Positions 33,820 to 42,663 are shown, counted from the stretch's first letter. The stretch: DNA of 64,000 bases from Novosphingobium album (ex Liu et al. 2023) (GCF_029076845.1 NZ_JARESE010000062.1:62001-126000); one strand, 5' to 3'. Program-made: numbers and translations. Notes: a model not told the origin generated them from the letters alone.

Positions 33820-34446
33820 CTATGGGGAAGAGATATCGAATGGCGTGGAACCGGCCCTGAGCCAGCGCGCACGCGCCTCTCGGCGCGCGGCGTTGAACGA
33901 ACGCATCTGATTCTCGTAGTCAGAAGGTTCCTTCCCCTGCCATTCGACGCAGAACGCGATGAAGCCGGGGCTGTAGCAGGACCGGCTTTCAACGAGCTCG
34001 TCCGCGCAAACGGCCTGCCTGTTGTTGATGTGGAAGATGATCGTCGCATCCCAATTGATCATCTCGCGAAACCTCTGATCGAACCGCACGCCACAAGGGA
34101 TGGTCGAACGCACGAACCAGCGCCGCCATCGACGGTCGTTCCACAGGAAGATTTCCTCCATAACCCACATCTTGTAACTGTGGAGCACTTTGACGGCTTC
34201 ATCCGATAGCGCGCCATCGGCGCGCGCATCCGACAGGGAATCGTACTCAAGGCGCAAATAGTCGCGAAACAACGCGTTCATGCTGGAGGTCATGGCCAGC
34301 GAGACACTGTGCTTGTAGCTGACCCACGCGATAATCAGGCCAATCATGCCGGCAATCGCCGCGAAATTGGCGCCCATGTCCAGAAAACTCGCAAAATTCG
34401 CGCTTTCGCGAGCTTCCTCGGCCGATGTCGCCAATATTTCCAGCAT
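33820..34446 (-). CDS. Orphan membrane protein, unknown function
   Basis: 208 residues, not recognised. One clear transmembrane helix lies at residues 27-44 (AANFAAIAGMIGLIIAWV, preceded by a short polar N-terminus). The rest is charged and probably cytoplasmic, with a tryptophan/arginine-rich piece EIFLWNDRRWRRWFVR and a Cys-containing FIAFCVEWQGKE. Codon use and base composition are visibly more AT-rich than its neighbours, and so is its upstream flank. This, together with the lack of any operon partner, suggests recent acquisition. The start at 34446 lacks a strong Shine-Dalgarno. Confidence 0.6.
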   Translation of the reverse strand: MLEILATSAEEARESANFASFLDMGANFAAIAGMIGLIIAWVSYKHSVSLAMTSSMNALFRDYLRLEYDSLSDARADGALSDEAVKVLHSYKMWVMEEIFLWNDRRWRRWFVRSTIPCGVRFDQRFREMINWDATIIFHINNRQAVCADELVESRSCYSPGFIAFCVEWQGKEPSDYENQMRSFNAARREARARWLRAGSTPFDISSP

Positions 34447-34576
34447 GAATTTTCAATTCATCCTTACAAGATAACGAATTTCGATACCTAAATGCCGATC
34501 ATTCCAGATCAAGCATCTTCCATCGCGATGTCACTTTGAGAAATGTTCCGTCACAGCGGCGGAATTGGATCGCGCC

Positions 34577-34610
34577 AAAGAAAAGCCCCCGCCGCGCCAG
34601 CGACGAGGGC
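34577..34610 (-). terminator. Rho-independent terminator of the dimeric-barrel gene
   Basis: On the minus strand an 11-bp stem with two G-U pairs (34600-34610 with 34585-34595, loop of four) is followed by TTTTCTTT (34577-34584). It lies 25 bp after the stop of the gene at 34635. The rest of the gap to 34446 is AT-rich and shows nothing else. Confidence 0.8.
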
Positions 34611-34634
34611 GTGGTGTATCCGAAAGGCGCCCGA

Positions 34635-34973
34635 TCAGGCGTCGGGCATCACGCGTTCGCCGATCTGCCGGAACAGCGCGGTGTAGCAGGTGCCGAAATC
34701 CTGCGCGTCGCTTTGCGTCAGCTTGCCCGATTGTGCCGCCTCGCCCATCCGGCCAAGCACGGCCATCGGATCGTCGGCCTCGATGTCATAGATCGCCAGG
34801 AACTGGTTGGTATCCGCGCCCATCAGCTTGGTGACCAGCTCATAGCGGGTGGCGCCGGCCATGCCGAGCTGGTTGACCAGTTCGGGCAGATGCACGTTGT
34901 TGTACCAGTCGTGATATTCCTGCTCCCGGCCCGGCTGCGGGGTGGTGAGCGCGACCAGCTTCAGATTCGCCAT
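34635..34973 (-). CDS. Small dimeric alpha-beta-barrel (DUF4286/EthD-like) protein
   Basis: 112 residues. The pattern TTPQPGREQEYHDWYNNVHL followed by PELVNQLGMAGATRYEL is that of the small ferredoxin-like, dimeric alpha-beta-barrel proteins often encoded in catabolic clusters (DUF4286 and EthD groups). H and Y in DWYNNVHL are candidate active-site residues. AGGAGG lies five bases upstream of the ATG at 34973. It is monocistronic with its own terminator. Function unknown; a role in handling a reactive intermediate is a guess. Confidence 0.75.
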   Translation of the reverse strand: MANLKLVALTTPQPGREQEYHDWYNNVHLPELVNQLGMAGATRYELVTKLMGADTNQFLAIYDIEADDPMAVLGRMGEAAQSGKLTQSDAQDFGTCYTALFRQIGERVMPDA

Positions 34974-35056
34974 GACATCCTCCTCGATGAAATCGCGCGC
35001 AGCATTGGGCATCGGTCAGGCCGATGCAAGCCCGCGCCAGCGCCGCCCCGGCGGTA

Positions 35057-36088
35057 TTACTGCAAGAGAGCGCTGCCCGGACAGATCGGCGCGAAAGCCT
35101 CGGTCCGCTGCGGATGCGCTCCCTCATCGCCGCATTCGCCACGATATTCGCGGGGGTTGGCGCCGAACACGCGCTTGAACATGCGGCTGAAGTGCGCCGG
35201 GCTCTTGAAGCCGACACCATAGGCGATCTCGCTGATCGAGATGTCGCGCGGATCGGACGAGGCGAGCCAGGCCTTGGCCTTGGCCAGCCGCTGTTCCCAC
35301 ACCAGTTCGGAAAACGAGGTCTCCTTCAGCCGCAGCAGGAACGAGAGATAGCGCGGGCTGATGCCGCAGCCCCTGGCCACCATCGTGGTCGAAAGCTGCG
35401 GATCGGAAAGGTGCACTTCGATGAAGCGCAGCACATCGTGCAAGCGGCGGTCGGCAATGGTCTGGCGCGCAGGGCCGGATTCCTCGCTGGCGCACACCGC
35501 ATTGCCGATCACCGCGAAAGCGGCGTCCACCAGCAGTCGGGCCGAATCCTCGCCCAGCCCGCCGTCATCCTCGAACACCTCGGTCAGCAGGTTTTCGGCG
35601 ATGGCCAGTTCGGGCCGTTCCAGCGGCATGAACAGGCCGGTGCTGAAATCCTGCCGGATATGCGCGCGCAGGATATGCGTGGGCACCGTGACGTGCAGCA
35701 TTTCATGGACGCCATCGGCATCGGTGCGGCATTCGATGAAGAACGGCGTCATCGAACGGGTGATGGCGAACTCGCCCGGCCGAACGGTGCGGTTGCCGCA
35801 CTGGTTGGAAAAGGCGATCTCGCCGTGCTTGACGAACCACAGGATGGCAAGGTCGGTCGCATCCTCGCGGATGTGCTGGCGCGATCGCCGGAAGAACAGG
35901 TTCGCCCGCGATCGCTGCCGGATGATCGAGATCGCGCCGATCGCCTTGCGTTCGGATCGCACATCGATATTCGACGCATCCTCGATCCAGAAATCGCCGC
36001 GATAGTATTCCTGCTGGCGATCGCCGCGGAACATCGTCTGGCAATCGCGGAAGTTGCGCTTGTCGAACGCGAAAAGTGTTTCAGCCAT
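35057..36088 (-). CDS. AraC-family transcriptional regulator
   Basis: 343 residues. The C-terminal DNA-binding domain reads DVLRFIEVHLSDPQLSTTMV, RGCGISPRYLSFLLR, then ISISEIAYGVGFKSPAHFSR and RVFGANPREYR, with both HTH units intact. The N-terminal part resembles the AraC_binding_2 sensor (FWIEDASNIDVRSERK; RPGEFAITRSMTPFF). Shine-Dalgarno GGGGAGAA precedes the ATG at 36088. It lies between the barrel protein and the crotonase gene on the same strand and may control either. Confidence 0.87.
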   Translation of the reverse strand: MAETLFAFDKRNFRDCQTMFRGDRQQEYYRGDFWIEDASNIDVRSERKAIGAISIIRQRSRANLFFRRSRQHIREDATDLAILWFVKHGEIAFSNQCGNRTVRPGEFAITRSMTPFFIECRTDADGVHEMLHVTVPTHILRAHIRQDFSTGLFMPLERPELAIAENLLTEVFEDDGGLGEDSARLLVDAAFAVIGNAVCASEESGPARQTIADRRLHDVLRFIEVHLSDPQLSTTMVARGCGISPRYLSFLLRLKETSFSELVWEQRLAKAKAWLASSDPRDISISEIAYGVGFKSPAHFSRMFKRVFGANPREYRGECGDEGAHPQRTEAFAPICPGSALLQ

Positions 36089-36259
36089 GGCATTCTCCCC
36101 TAGGCAGGACGAGCCCTATCTGTCTTTTTCGGCAGGCTCGCTCCCGGTCGGCTTGCGCCAACTCTATCACGTTCAGGCATAGCTGTCCGCGCGGGGAGCA
36201 CCATGCAGCCCGCGCGGACCTGTCTGCATTTCACGCAGCCGGGCTGGCCAGCACCGGCC

Positions 36260-37234
36260 TCAGTGGTTCCCGCGCCCGCGCTTGCTGAGGCGCCAGTCGG
36301 CCGGATAATTGAGATCGTTGTTCTTCACGACCTTGCCGATGCCTTGCTTGAACGTGCTGCCCTTGCCCAGATTGACATCGGCATCGCCATCATCTGTCAT
36401 CGCCGGCAGCATCCCTTCGACGAAGCCGGTCAGCAGGCTGCCCATGTATTCGCCGCGATACTGCTTGTAGAGTTCCATGAAGGTCTTTTGCACCACCACT
36501 GTATCGTTGGGCCGCGTGATCGAGCAGGCGTGGGCATACTTGGCGGTTTCCTCTTCCAGCCTGTCGCGCTGGACGACACTGTTGATGAAGTTGCAGTCGT
36601 ACATGTCCTGCGCCGTGAACGGGCGGCCGGTGAACAGCATTTCCATGAACTTGCGCGGGCCCATCATGTCGGCCCACTGCCACAGGCGCGGGCCCCAGCC
36701 GGCATAGCGGAACGAGGGGTGGCCGAACAGCGCATCATCCGAAGAGACCACCAGATCGGCATCGGCGCACTGGTAGAAGTGCCAGCCATAGCAATAGCCC
36801 TTGGCCTCTATGATGCTGATCTTCTTGAATTCCTGCAAGGGGCGGTTGCCCGAACGGGCCTTGGCGTAATAGTCGGTCAGCCCGTGGAGATAGCGGAAGC
36901 TGCCCGGCGGCGGATACTTCACGTCCGGGTCCTCGATTTCCAGATCGACCAGGAAGCTGTCACCCGGCTGCGGGTTCAGATAGAGATCGCCGTGCTCGTC
37001 AAGGTCGCCGCCGCTGCCTAGGTTGTCGCCCGCGCCGCGAATGACCAGCACCTTGACCTCGTCGTCGATATTCGCGCGGAACACCAGTTCGGCAAAGCGC
37101 GCGCGCATCCCGATCGTGGCGGTGTTGTGCTTGTCGAGCCGGTCGAACGTGATGGTCGCGATCTTGGTCGCGGGGTTCTTTTCGTAAAGGACGTGCTTTT
37201 CGGCCGCCTTCTTGTGATCGGCTATGGTTTCCAT
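36260..37234 (-). CDS. Crotonase-superfamily protein lacking the catalytic Glu pair
   Basis: 324 residues. The oxyanion-hole motif GSGGDLDEHGD (73-83) and KGYCYGWHFYQCADADLVV identify the crotonase fold. The positions of the rat E144/E164 pair are Y154 and S174 (ALFGHPSFRYAGWGP). A 40-residue insertion (about 85-125) containing a proline-rich stretch distinguishes it from the hydratase core. Enoyl-CoA hydration is unlikely; the reaction is open. GGGAGAG precedes the ATG at 37234. It is divergent from an AraC regulator at 37445. Confidence 0.83.
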   Translation of the reverse strand: METIADHKKAAEKHVLYEKNPATKIATITFDRLDKHNTATIGMRARFAELVFRANIDDEVKVLVIRGAGDNLGSGGDLDEHGDLYLNPQPGDSFLVDLEIEDPDVKYPPPGSFRYLHGLTDYYAKARSGNRPLQEFKKISIIEAKGYCYGWHFYQCADADLVVSSDDALFGHPSFRYAGWGPRLWQWADMMGPRKFMEMLFTGRPFTAQDMYDCNFINSVVQRDRLEEETAKYAHACSITRPNDTVVVQKTFMELYKQYRGEYMGSLLTGFVEGMLPAMTDDGDADVNLGKGSTFKQGIGKVVKNNDLNYPADWRLSKRGRGNH

Positions 37235-37254
37235 GCGCGCGCTCTCCCGTTTAG

Positions 37255-37306
37255 GATTGGCCAGCTTATGATCGCCAGCCTGTGATTGGCCGGATCAGGA
37301 TTGACC
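37255..37306. promoter_or_regulatory. Three GATTGrCC repeats in a divergent promoter
   Basis: GATTGGCC occurs at 37255-37262 and 37284-37291 and GATTGACC at 37299-37306, all in the same orientation, in the gap between the crotonase gene (minus) and the AraC regulator (plus). Direct repeats of this kind are a plausible AraC-family binding array. Nothing else is recognised in the 210-bp gap. Confidence 0.4.
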
Positions 37307-37444
37307 CGATTGTGCTGGCCCGCGTGCTGCCACAGGCAAGCAAGGGGGTATTGGCAATTGGCGCAGACATCTCGATATTGTGCGCCAGGCGCCGGCCAGC
37401 CGATCGCGGCACGCGGCATCCGCGGCGCCAGGGACATACGCGCG

Positions 37445-38494
37445 ATGGATCAACCCAGCTTCTTCAGCCTTGACGGACCGCTCGACGTCGCGCCCGGCGG
37501 CGGGCAAGTGCGCGCCGCCAACTTCGCCGGGCTGGCCCGTGTCGCGCGGACCATGGGCCGCGACGCGCGCGGCATTGTCGAGCGCCATGGCATGGAAGCA
37601 CGCGTGCTGACCGACCCGGAAAGCCTGATCGCGCCGCAGCAACTGGCCGAAACCTTCGAATATTGCAGCACCACTTTCGACGATCCGCTGTTCGGGCTGC
37701 ACATGGCCACCTTGCAGGACCCCGAGGTGTTCGGCTGCGTCACCGCGCTGTGCCGCGCCGCGCCCACCGTGCGCGCCGGCATCCGCTGCCTGATCGATTA
37801 CCTGCCCGTGGTCCATGCGCCCGATTGCGAGGTGGTGCTGATCGAAGGGCGCGAGACCGCCGAGCTGACCTGGCTGGTCAATGCCGATATCGGGGTGAAC
37901 GATCAGGCGAACTATCAGGCGGCGATGCTCAACGTGAAGCTGCTGCAGGCAATGGGCGGCCCCGGCTTCAAGCCGAGCTGGATCAGCCTTTCGGCTGATT
38001 CCCGCGCGACCGACGTGCCCGAACTGGAAAAGCTGCTGGGCTGCAAGGTGATGAGCCGCAGCAACCGCAACTCGGTCGCCTTCCCGGTGCACGCGCTGGA
38101 ACAGCCGGTACCCAGCGCCAACCGGCTGCTGTTTCGCCTGCTCGGCAGCTATCTGGAACGCGTGCGCACGGCGCACAGCCAGTCGATGGTTGATCGGGTG
38201 GAAAGCTATATTCGCGGCTCGCTGGCATCGGGCAATTGCGCGATCGAGCGCTGCGCGGAAAAGACCGGCATGTCGGTGCGCACGCTGCAATCGCGCCTAG
38301 CGGCCGAAGGCGCGCGGTTTTCCGAACTGGTCGAGCGGCAGCGCGAGACGCTGGCCAAGGCACACCTTGCCGAAGGCCGCCTCTCGCTCGACGAGATCGC
38401 CGACCGGCTCGGCTATGGCGAGCAGACCAGCTTCGGCCGCGCGTTCAAGCGCTGGACCGGGATGACCCCGCAACAGTTCCGCGCGAGCCGCTGA
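37445..38494 (+). CDS. AraC-family regulator with arabinose-binding-like (OruR type) N-domain
   Basis: 349 residues. The N-terminal half, around LTDPESLIAPQQLAETFEYC and DDPLFGLHMA, is the AraC 'arabinose_bd' sensor found in OruR/ArgR-like regulators. The C-terminal domain has ERCAEKTGMSVRTLQSRLAA and LDEIADRLGYGEQTSFGRAF, ending WTGMTPQQFRASR. The ATG at 37445 follows a weak ribosome binding site; the frame is open further upstream. It is divergent from the crotonase gene at 37234 and convergent with the MarR-operon's last gene. Confidence 0.86.
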   Translation: MDQPSFFSLDGPLDVAPGGGQVRAANFAGLARVARTMGRDARGIVERHGMEARVLTDPESLIAPQQLAETFEYCSTTFDDPLFGLHMATLQDPEVFGCVTALCRAAPTVRAGIRCLIDYLPVVHAPDCEVVLIEGRETAELTWLVNADIGVNDQANYQAAMLNVKLLQAMGGPGFKPSWISLSADSRATDVPELEKLLGCKVMSRSNRNSVAFPVHALEQPVPSANRLLFRLLGSYLERVRTAHSQSMVDRVESYIRGSLASGNCAIERCAEKTGMSVRTLQSRLAAEGARFSELVERQRETLAKAHLAEGRLSLDEIADRLGYGEQTSFGRAFKRWTGMTPQQFRASR

Positions 38495-38512
38495 GAGCCC
38501 GTCGATTTACCT

Positions 38513-39490
38513 TCAGTCCATCACCAGCACCACGCGCCCGGCGGCCTTGCCGGAAAAGGCGCGGTTCATCGCGGTGACGTAGTCCTCGATCGGATAGCGC
38601 TCGGCAATGGTGGGGTTGAAGATCCCTTCCCCGGCCAGCTCCATCACCTTGCGGCGATTGGCTTCGGCCTCCTGCGGGCGCTTGAGCGAATGATCGCGCA
38701 TCTGCACGCCAACCAGGCTCGCGCTCTTGAGCAGCGGCAGGTTGGTCTTGAGCGCGGCGATACCGGCGGGAAAGCCGATGACGAGGTGGCGCCCGTCATA
38801 GCCCAATGTGCGGAAGGCCAGCTCGGTGGCATCGCCGCCCACGCCATCGAACACGATGTCGATCGGCTGGCCATGGTTGGCGGCCTTGACCTGGTCACGC
38901 CAGTCTGGCGCGCCCGTCGTCACCACCGCATCGGCGCCCCCCGCCAGCGCGGCCGCCTGCTTTTCCGGGCTTGAGGCCGAGGCGATCACCCGCAGCCCCA
39001 GGTGCTTGCCCACCTGGATCGCGGCAAAGCCGGTGCCGCCCGCCGCGCCCAGCACCAGCAGGGTCTCGCCCGGCTTCGCGCGCCCGCGATCGGCCAGCGC
39101 GTAATAGGCGGTCAGGTAATTGACCGGGAAGACCGCCGCCGCTTCCAGCGTCATCGCGCCGGGCACCTTGTTGACGTTCGCCGCCGGGAAATTGTTCGCC
39201 TCGGCGAAGATCCCGCCCATGCTGGAGCCGAAGACGCGGTCTCCCGCCGCGAAGCCCGCCACGCCCGCGCCCACCGCCTCGACAATGCCGGCGTATTCGC
39301 TGCCGGGAATGAACGGCAGCGGCGGGTGGAACTGGTATTGCCCCATGGCGGTGAGCACGTCGACGAACGAGACCCCCGCCGCCTTGATCGCGAGGCGAAG
39401 CTGCCCTTCGCCCGGCGGGCCGGGATCGAACTGTTCGATGGCATAGCTTTCGGGCGGCCCGAACTCCTTGCCGATGACGGCGCGCGGCAT
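38513..39490 (-). CDS. NADPH:quinone oxidoreductase-family MDR protein
   Basis: 325 residues. AAGVSFVDVLTAMGQYQ, PFIPGSEYAGIVEAVG and the nucleotide loop LVLGAAGGTGFAAIQVGK are those of the Zta-crystallin-like quinone oxidoreductases; no zinc ligands. The start at 39490 has GGAGA five bases upstream. It is the last gene of the marR-kinase-ACAD-SDR-MDR operon, 10 bp after the SDR. A role as an enoyl or enone reductase in that pathway is plausible. Confidence 0.86.
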   Translation of the reverse strand: MPRAVIGKEFGPPESYAIEQFDPGPPGEGQLRLAIKAAGVSFVDVLTAMGQYQFHPPLPFIPGSEYAGIVEAVGAGVAGFAAGDRVFGSSMGGIFAEANNFPAANVNKVPGAMTLEAAAVFPVNYLTAYYALADRGRAKPGETLLVLGAAGGTGFAAIQVGKHLGLRVIASASSPEKQAAALAGGADAVVTTGAPDWRDQVKAANHGQPIDIVFDGVGGDATELAFRTLGYDGRHLVIGFPAGIAALKTNLPLLKSASLVGVQMRDHSLKRPQEAEANRRKVMELAGEGIFNPTIAERYPIEDYVTAMNRAFSGKAAGRVVLVMD

Positions 39491-39500
39491 ACGATTCTCC

Positions 39501-40241
39501 CTAATGTTGCCCGCCATCGCAGCGCACCAGCGATCCGGTGACGTTGATCGAGGCGGGGCTGGCAAGGAACAGCGCGGCGGTGACGATGTCCTCCGGCTCG
39601 GCGGCGTGGCCACGCGGGATGGCGATCGGCCCCTGCCCCTTGTCCGGCCAGGCCTGCACGATATCGGTGCGGAAAGCGCCGGGCGAAAGCGTGTTCACCC
39701 GCACCTTGGGGGCATATTCCCAGGCAAGGCTTTTCGACATGGCGTTGAGCGCGGCCTTGGACGAACCGTAAGGCACGGTGTTGGGCAGCGGCATCAGCGA
39801 TCCCGACGAGGATACGTTGATGATACAGCCCCCTTCGCCATCGAACATCCGCCTGGCGATCTGGCTGGCCAGGCGGAACGGCCCCTTGAAGTTGAGGTTC
39901 ACCACCGCGTCGAACAGCTTCTCGGTCACTTCATGGCTCGGCATCGCCGGGCTCATCCCCGCGTTGTTCACAAGGATATCCACATGCCCGAACGCGGCGT
40001 AGGCTTCCTCGATCAGCCGGTCGCACGCGTCCCAGCGGCCGACGTGGGCGGAAAGGGCCAGCGCCCGGCGGCCCAATGCGCGGCATTCGGCGGCCACCGC
40101 CTCGCAATTCTCCAGCTTGCGGCTGGCGATGATGACGTCCGCCCCGCGCTCCGCGAATGCCCTGACCATCTGATAGCCCAGCCCGCGCGAGCCGCCGGTG
40201 ACAAGCGCCACCTTGCCGGTGAAGTCGAACAGCGGGTCCAT
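39501..40241 (-). CDS. Short-chain dehydrogenase/reductase (SDR)
   Basis: 246 residues. VALVTGGSRGLGYQMV binds NAD(P), then VNNAGMSPAM and the catalytic YGSSKAALNAM. The C-terminus ASINVTGSLVRCDGGQH is typical. Its ATG overlaps the stop of the acyl-CoA dehydrogenase gene (TGATG), so the two are coupled. In this operon it may oxidise a hydroxyacyl-CoA made after the kinase/dehydrogenase step. Confidence 0.89.
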   Translation of the reverse strand: MDPLFDFTGKVALVTGGSRGLGYQMVRAFAERGADVIIASRKLENCEAVAAECRALGRRALALSAHVGRWDACDRLIEEAYAAFGHVDILVNNAGMSPAMPSHEVTEKLFDAVVNLNFKGPFRLASQIARRMFDGEGGCIINVSSSGSLMPLPNTVPYGSSKAALNAMSKSLAWEYAPKVRVNTLSPGAFRTDIVQAWPDKGQGPIAIPRGHAAEPEDIVTAALFLASPASINVTGSLVRCDGGQH

Positions 40242-41545
40242 CAGCCGTCCCGCGCGTCAGGATAGCGGGCCAGCGCGGCCGCCGTGCGCGTGGGGATATG
40301 CTCGCGGGGGAACAGGCCGTCCGCCGGCACCGCCTTCTTGAGATAGGCGCGCGCGAGCTGCGAGCGGTGCACGTCGGTCGGCCCGTCGGCGAAAGCCAGC
40401 GCCATGTGCCCGCCATACCACTTGGCCAGCGGCATATCGAGCGAGATGCCCAGCGAACCGTGCACTTCCAGCGCGCGGCCGACCACATCGTGATACAACG
40501 TGGCGAGGCCCACCTTGCACATGCCGATGTGGTTGCGCGCGGCGCCGTGCGGCAAGCGGCCGGCCTCGACCTCGTCGATCAGCCACGCGGTCTTGAGCAC
40601 GAGCAGGCGAAACTGTTCGAGCGCGATGATCGAATCGGCGATCTTGGCCTGGACAAGCTGGTGATCGCCCAGCATCCGTCCGCGCGTGCGCCGCGAAACC
40701 GCGCGTTCCAGCATCATGTCGAGCGCGCGCTGGCAAATGCCGACGGTGCGCATCGCGTGATGGATGCGCCCGCCGCCCAGCCGCGCCTGCGCCACCTTGA
40801 AGCCCTCGCCAGGATTGCCGAGCATGTGGTCCAGCGGCACGCGCACCGAATTGTAGCGGATATGCGCGTGATGGCCGTTCTCGGGATCGAAGTCGCCCGC
40901 GATCGCGACATTGCGCAGGATTTCGATGCCCGGCGTATCGGTGGGCACGATGAACATGCTCATCCGCTCGGTCAGCTTCGCTTCAGCATCGGTCACGGCG
41001 ATGACGAGCAGGAAGGTGGCGAACTTGGCGTTGGAGGAAAACCACTTCTCGCCTTCGATCACCCATTCGTCGCCCTCGCGCCGGGCGCTGCAGGTAAATT
41101 CGCCCGGATCGGCCCCGCCTTGCGGCTCGGTCATCGAAAAGCACGAGACGATCTCGCCCGCCATCAGCGGCCCGAGATAGCGCTGCTTCTGATCGGGCGT
41201 GCCGAACAGCGCCAGGATCTCGGCATTGCCGGTGTCCGGCGCGGCCGTGCCGAAGACCACCGGCGCCCAGGGCGACCGGCCGATGATCTCGTTCATCAGC
41301 GCCAGCTTGACCTGGCCATAGCCCGGCCCGCCCAGATGCGGCCCCAGGTGGCAGGCCCACAGGCCCTGCGCCTTGACCTGTTCCTGCAGCGGCTTGAGGT
41401 GACGGCGGGCGGCGGTATAGTTCGGATCGAACTGCGCGCCCTGCTCGGGAAACAGCAGGTCCATCGTCTCGCATTCCTCGCGGACGAACTGGTTCATCCA
41501 GTCGAGCTTCTTCTGGAATTCGGGATCTACGCTGAAATCAATCAT
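40241..41545 (-). CDS. Acyl-CoA dehydrogenase, ACAD10/11-type
   Basis: 434 residues. CFSMTEPQGGADPGEFTC and the FAD-binding WVIEGEKWFSSNA are the middle-domain signatures. The C-terminal RALEVHGSLGISLDMPLAKW and the final AFADGPTDVHRSQLA are the form seen in ACAD10/11 and in LvaC-like bacterial proteins. It follows a gene for an APH-fold kinase (34 bp gap), the same two domains that are fused in animal ACAD10/11. AGGAGG lies five bases from the ATG. It may act on phosphorylated 4-hydroxyacyl-CoA, or be a plain dehydrogenase. Confidence 0.9.
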   Translation of the reverse strand: MIDFSVDPEFQKKLDWMNQFVREECETMDLLFPEQGAQFDPNYTAARRHLKPLQEQVKAQGLWACHLGPHLGGPGYGQVKLALMNEIIGRSPWAPVVFGTAAPDTGNAEILALFGTPDQKQRYLGPLMAGEIVSCFSMTEPQGGADPGEFTCSARREGDEWVIEGEKWFSSNAKFATFLLVIAVTDAEAKLTERMSMFIVPTDTPGIEILRNVAIAGDFDPENGHHAHIRYNSVRVPLDHMLGNPGEGFKVAQARLGGGRIHHAMRTVGICQRALDMMLERAVSRRTRGRMLGDHQLVQAKIADSIIALEQFRLLVLKTAWLIDEVEAGRLPHGAARNHIGMCKVGLATLYHDVVGRALEVHGSLGISLDMPLAKWYGGHMALAFADGPTDVHRSQLARAYLKKAVPADGLFPREHIPTRTAAALARYPDARDG

Positions 41546-41579
41546 GACATCCTCCTGTGGCCTCGCCGCGAGGCCGAAT

Positions 41580-42647
41580 TTATCCGAGCCGGGCGACCTG
41601 GGCCGCCGACTCCGCAAAGCAGCTTTCGACGATGCGCGAGAAGAACCGGCCGGTTTCCCTGGGCAGTATCCCGGCTTCGGCCTGCGCCACCTTGTATTCC
41701 AGCAGGCAACCCGACTTAAACTTGGCCAGGATCGAGAAATACTCGAAATCGCGGATGTCGCGGCCAGTGCCGGCGCAGTAATAGCGCGCCAGTTCCTGCT
41801 TGGTCGGGAAGTTGGCCGGATTGTTGAGCGCGGTGGGAAATTCCTTGCCGGGATCGTTCTCGTCCCGCATCCCGCCGGTGAACCAGCCCAGGTCGAGCAT
41901 CGGATCGCCGATCGTCGAGAGTTCCCAGTCGATCATCGCCGCCAGTCGCGCGGGCGGACCCCACTGGAACATCATGTTCGGCGTGCCGACATCGCCGTGG
42001 ATGATGCCGCGCACTTCGTTTTGCAGCACATTGGCGCGCAGCCACGCCTCTGTCTCGGCATAGCCGGGCAGGAAGCGGCCTTCATAGCCATAGCGCTGCT
42101 TGTAGGAAGCAAGCTGGCCGGCCCAGCGATCCACCTGGCGTTCCAGGAACTTGCCCGGCTTGCCGAAATCCTCCAGCCCGATCGCGATGTAATCGACATT
42201 GGCCAGCTTGATCAGGCCATCGACGATGGCGAAGGGAATGCCGTATTCATAAGGCATCTGGTCGAACGGCGGCTCGTTATGGATGCGCTCGTCGCGCAAG
42301 TTCGGCGCCCAGCCGTTGACGCGCTCCATCACGTAGAACGGCCGGCCGATGACATCGGCATCCTCGCACGAACCATAGCAATGCGGGTGCGGAACGTCGG
42401 TCCGGTTCAGCGCGGTGAGGATGCGCGCCTCGCGCAGCACGCCCTTTTCGGCGCCCGGCGGCGGCACCGCCGGCGGCCGGCGCAGCACCATGGGCAATCC
42501 GCCACGATCGAGCGAAAGCACCACGTTCGACGTGCCGCCATGCAGCAGTTCGCGCTTCAGCGGTGCCTGGCCAAGCTCGGGCACATGGGCATCGAGCCAT
42601 TCGGTGAGTTTGCCCAGCGGCGCCAGTTCGTCGATATTCGCTTCCAT
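41580..42647 (-). CDS. Aminoglycoside-phosphotransferase-fold kinase (ACAD10/11 kinase-domain type, LvaA-like)
   Basis: 355 residues. The glycine-rich start LLHGGTSNVVLSLDRGG, the catalytic loop IIHGDVGTPNMMF (around 217-226) and the metal-binding IDWELSTIGDPMLDLGW (from about 238) are those of the choline/aminoglycoside kinase family and match the ACAD10/11 N-terminal kinase. In Pseudomonas putida, LvaA with LvaB phosphorylates 4-hydroxyvaleryl-CoA. GAGGA lies four bases from the ATG at 42647; 16 bp after marR. Antibiotic resistance is unlikely given the operon. Confidence 0.87.
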   Translation of the reverse strand: MEANIDELAPLGKLTEWLDAHVPELGQAPLKRELLHGGTSNVVLSLDRGGLPMVLRRPPAVPPPGAEKGVLREARILTALNRTDVPHPHCYGSCEDADVIGRPFYVMERVNGWAPNLRDERIHNEPPFDQMPYEYGIPFAIVDGLIKLANVDYIAIGLEDFGKPGKFLERQVDRWAGQLASYKQRYGYEGRFLPGYAETEAWLRANVLQNEVRGIIHGDVGTPNMMFQWGPPARLAAMIDWELSTIGDPMLDLGWFTGGMRDENDPGKEFPTALNNPANFPTKQELARYYCAGTGRDIRDFEYFSILAKFKSGCLLEYKVAQAEAGILPRETGRFFSRIVESCFAESAAQVARLG

Positions 42648-42663
42648 CGCGTCCTCTTCCGGT

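Noticed and set aside
41580..42647. Aminoglycoside resistance gene
   Set aside because: The fold is that of APH kinases, but the operon with an ACAD10/11-type dehydrogenase and the motif details fit an acyl-CoA metabolic kinase.
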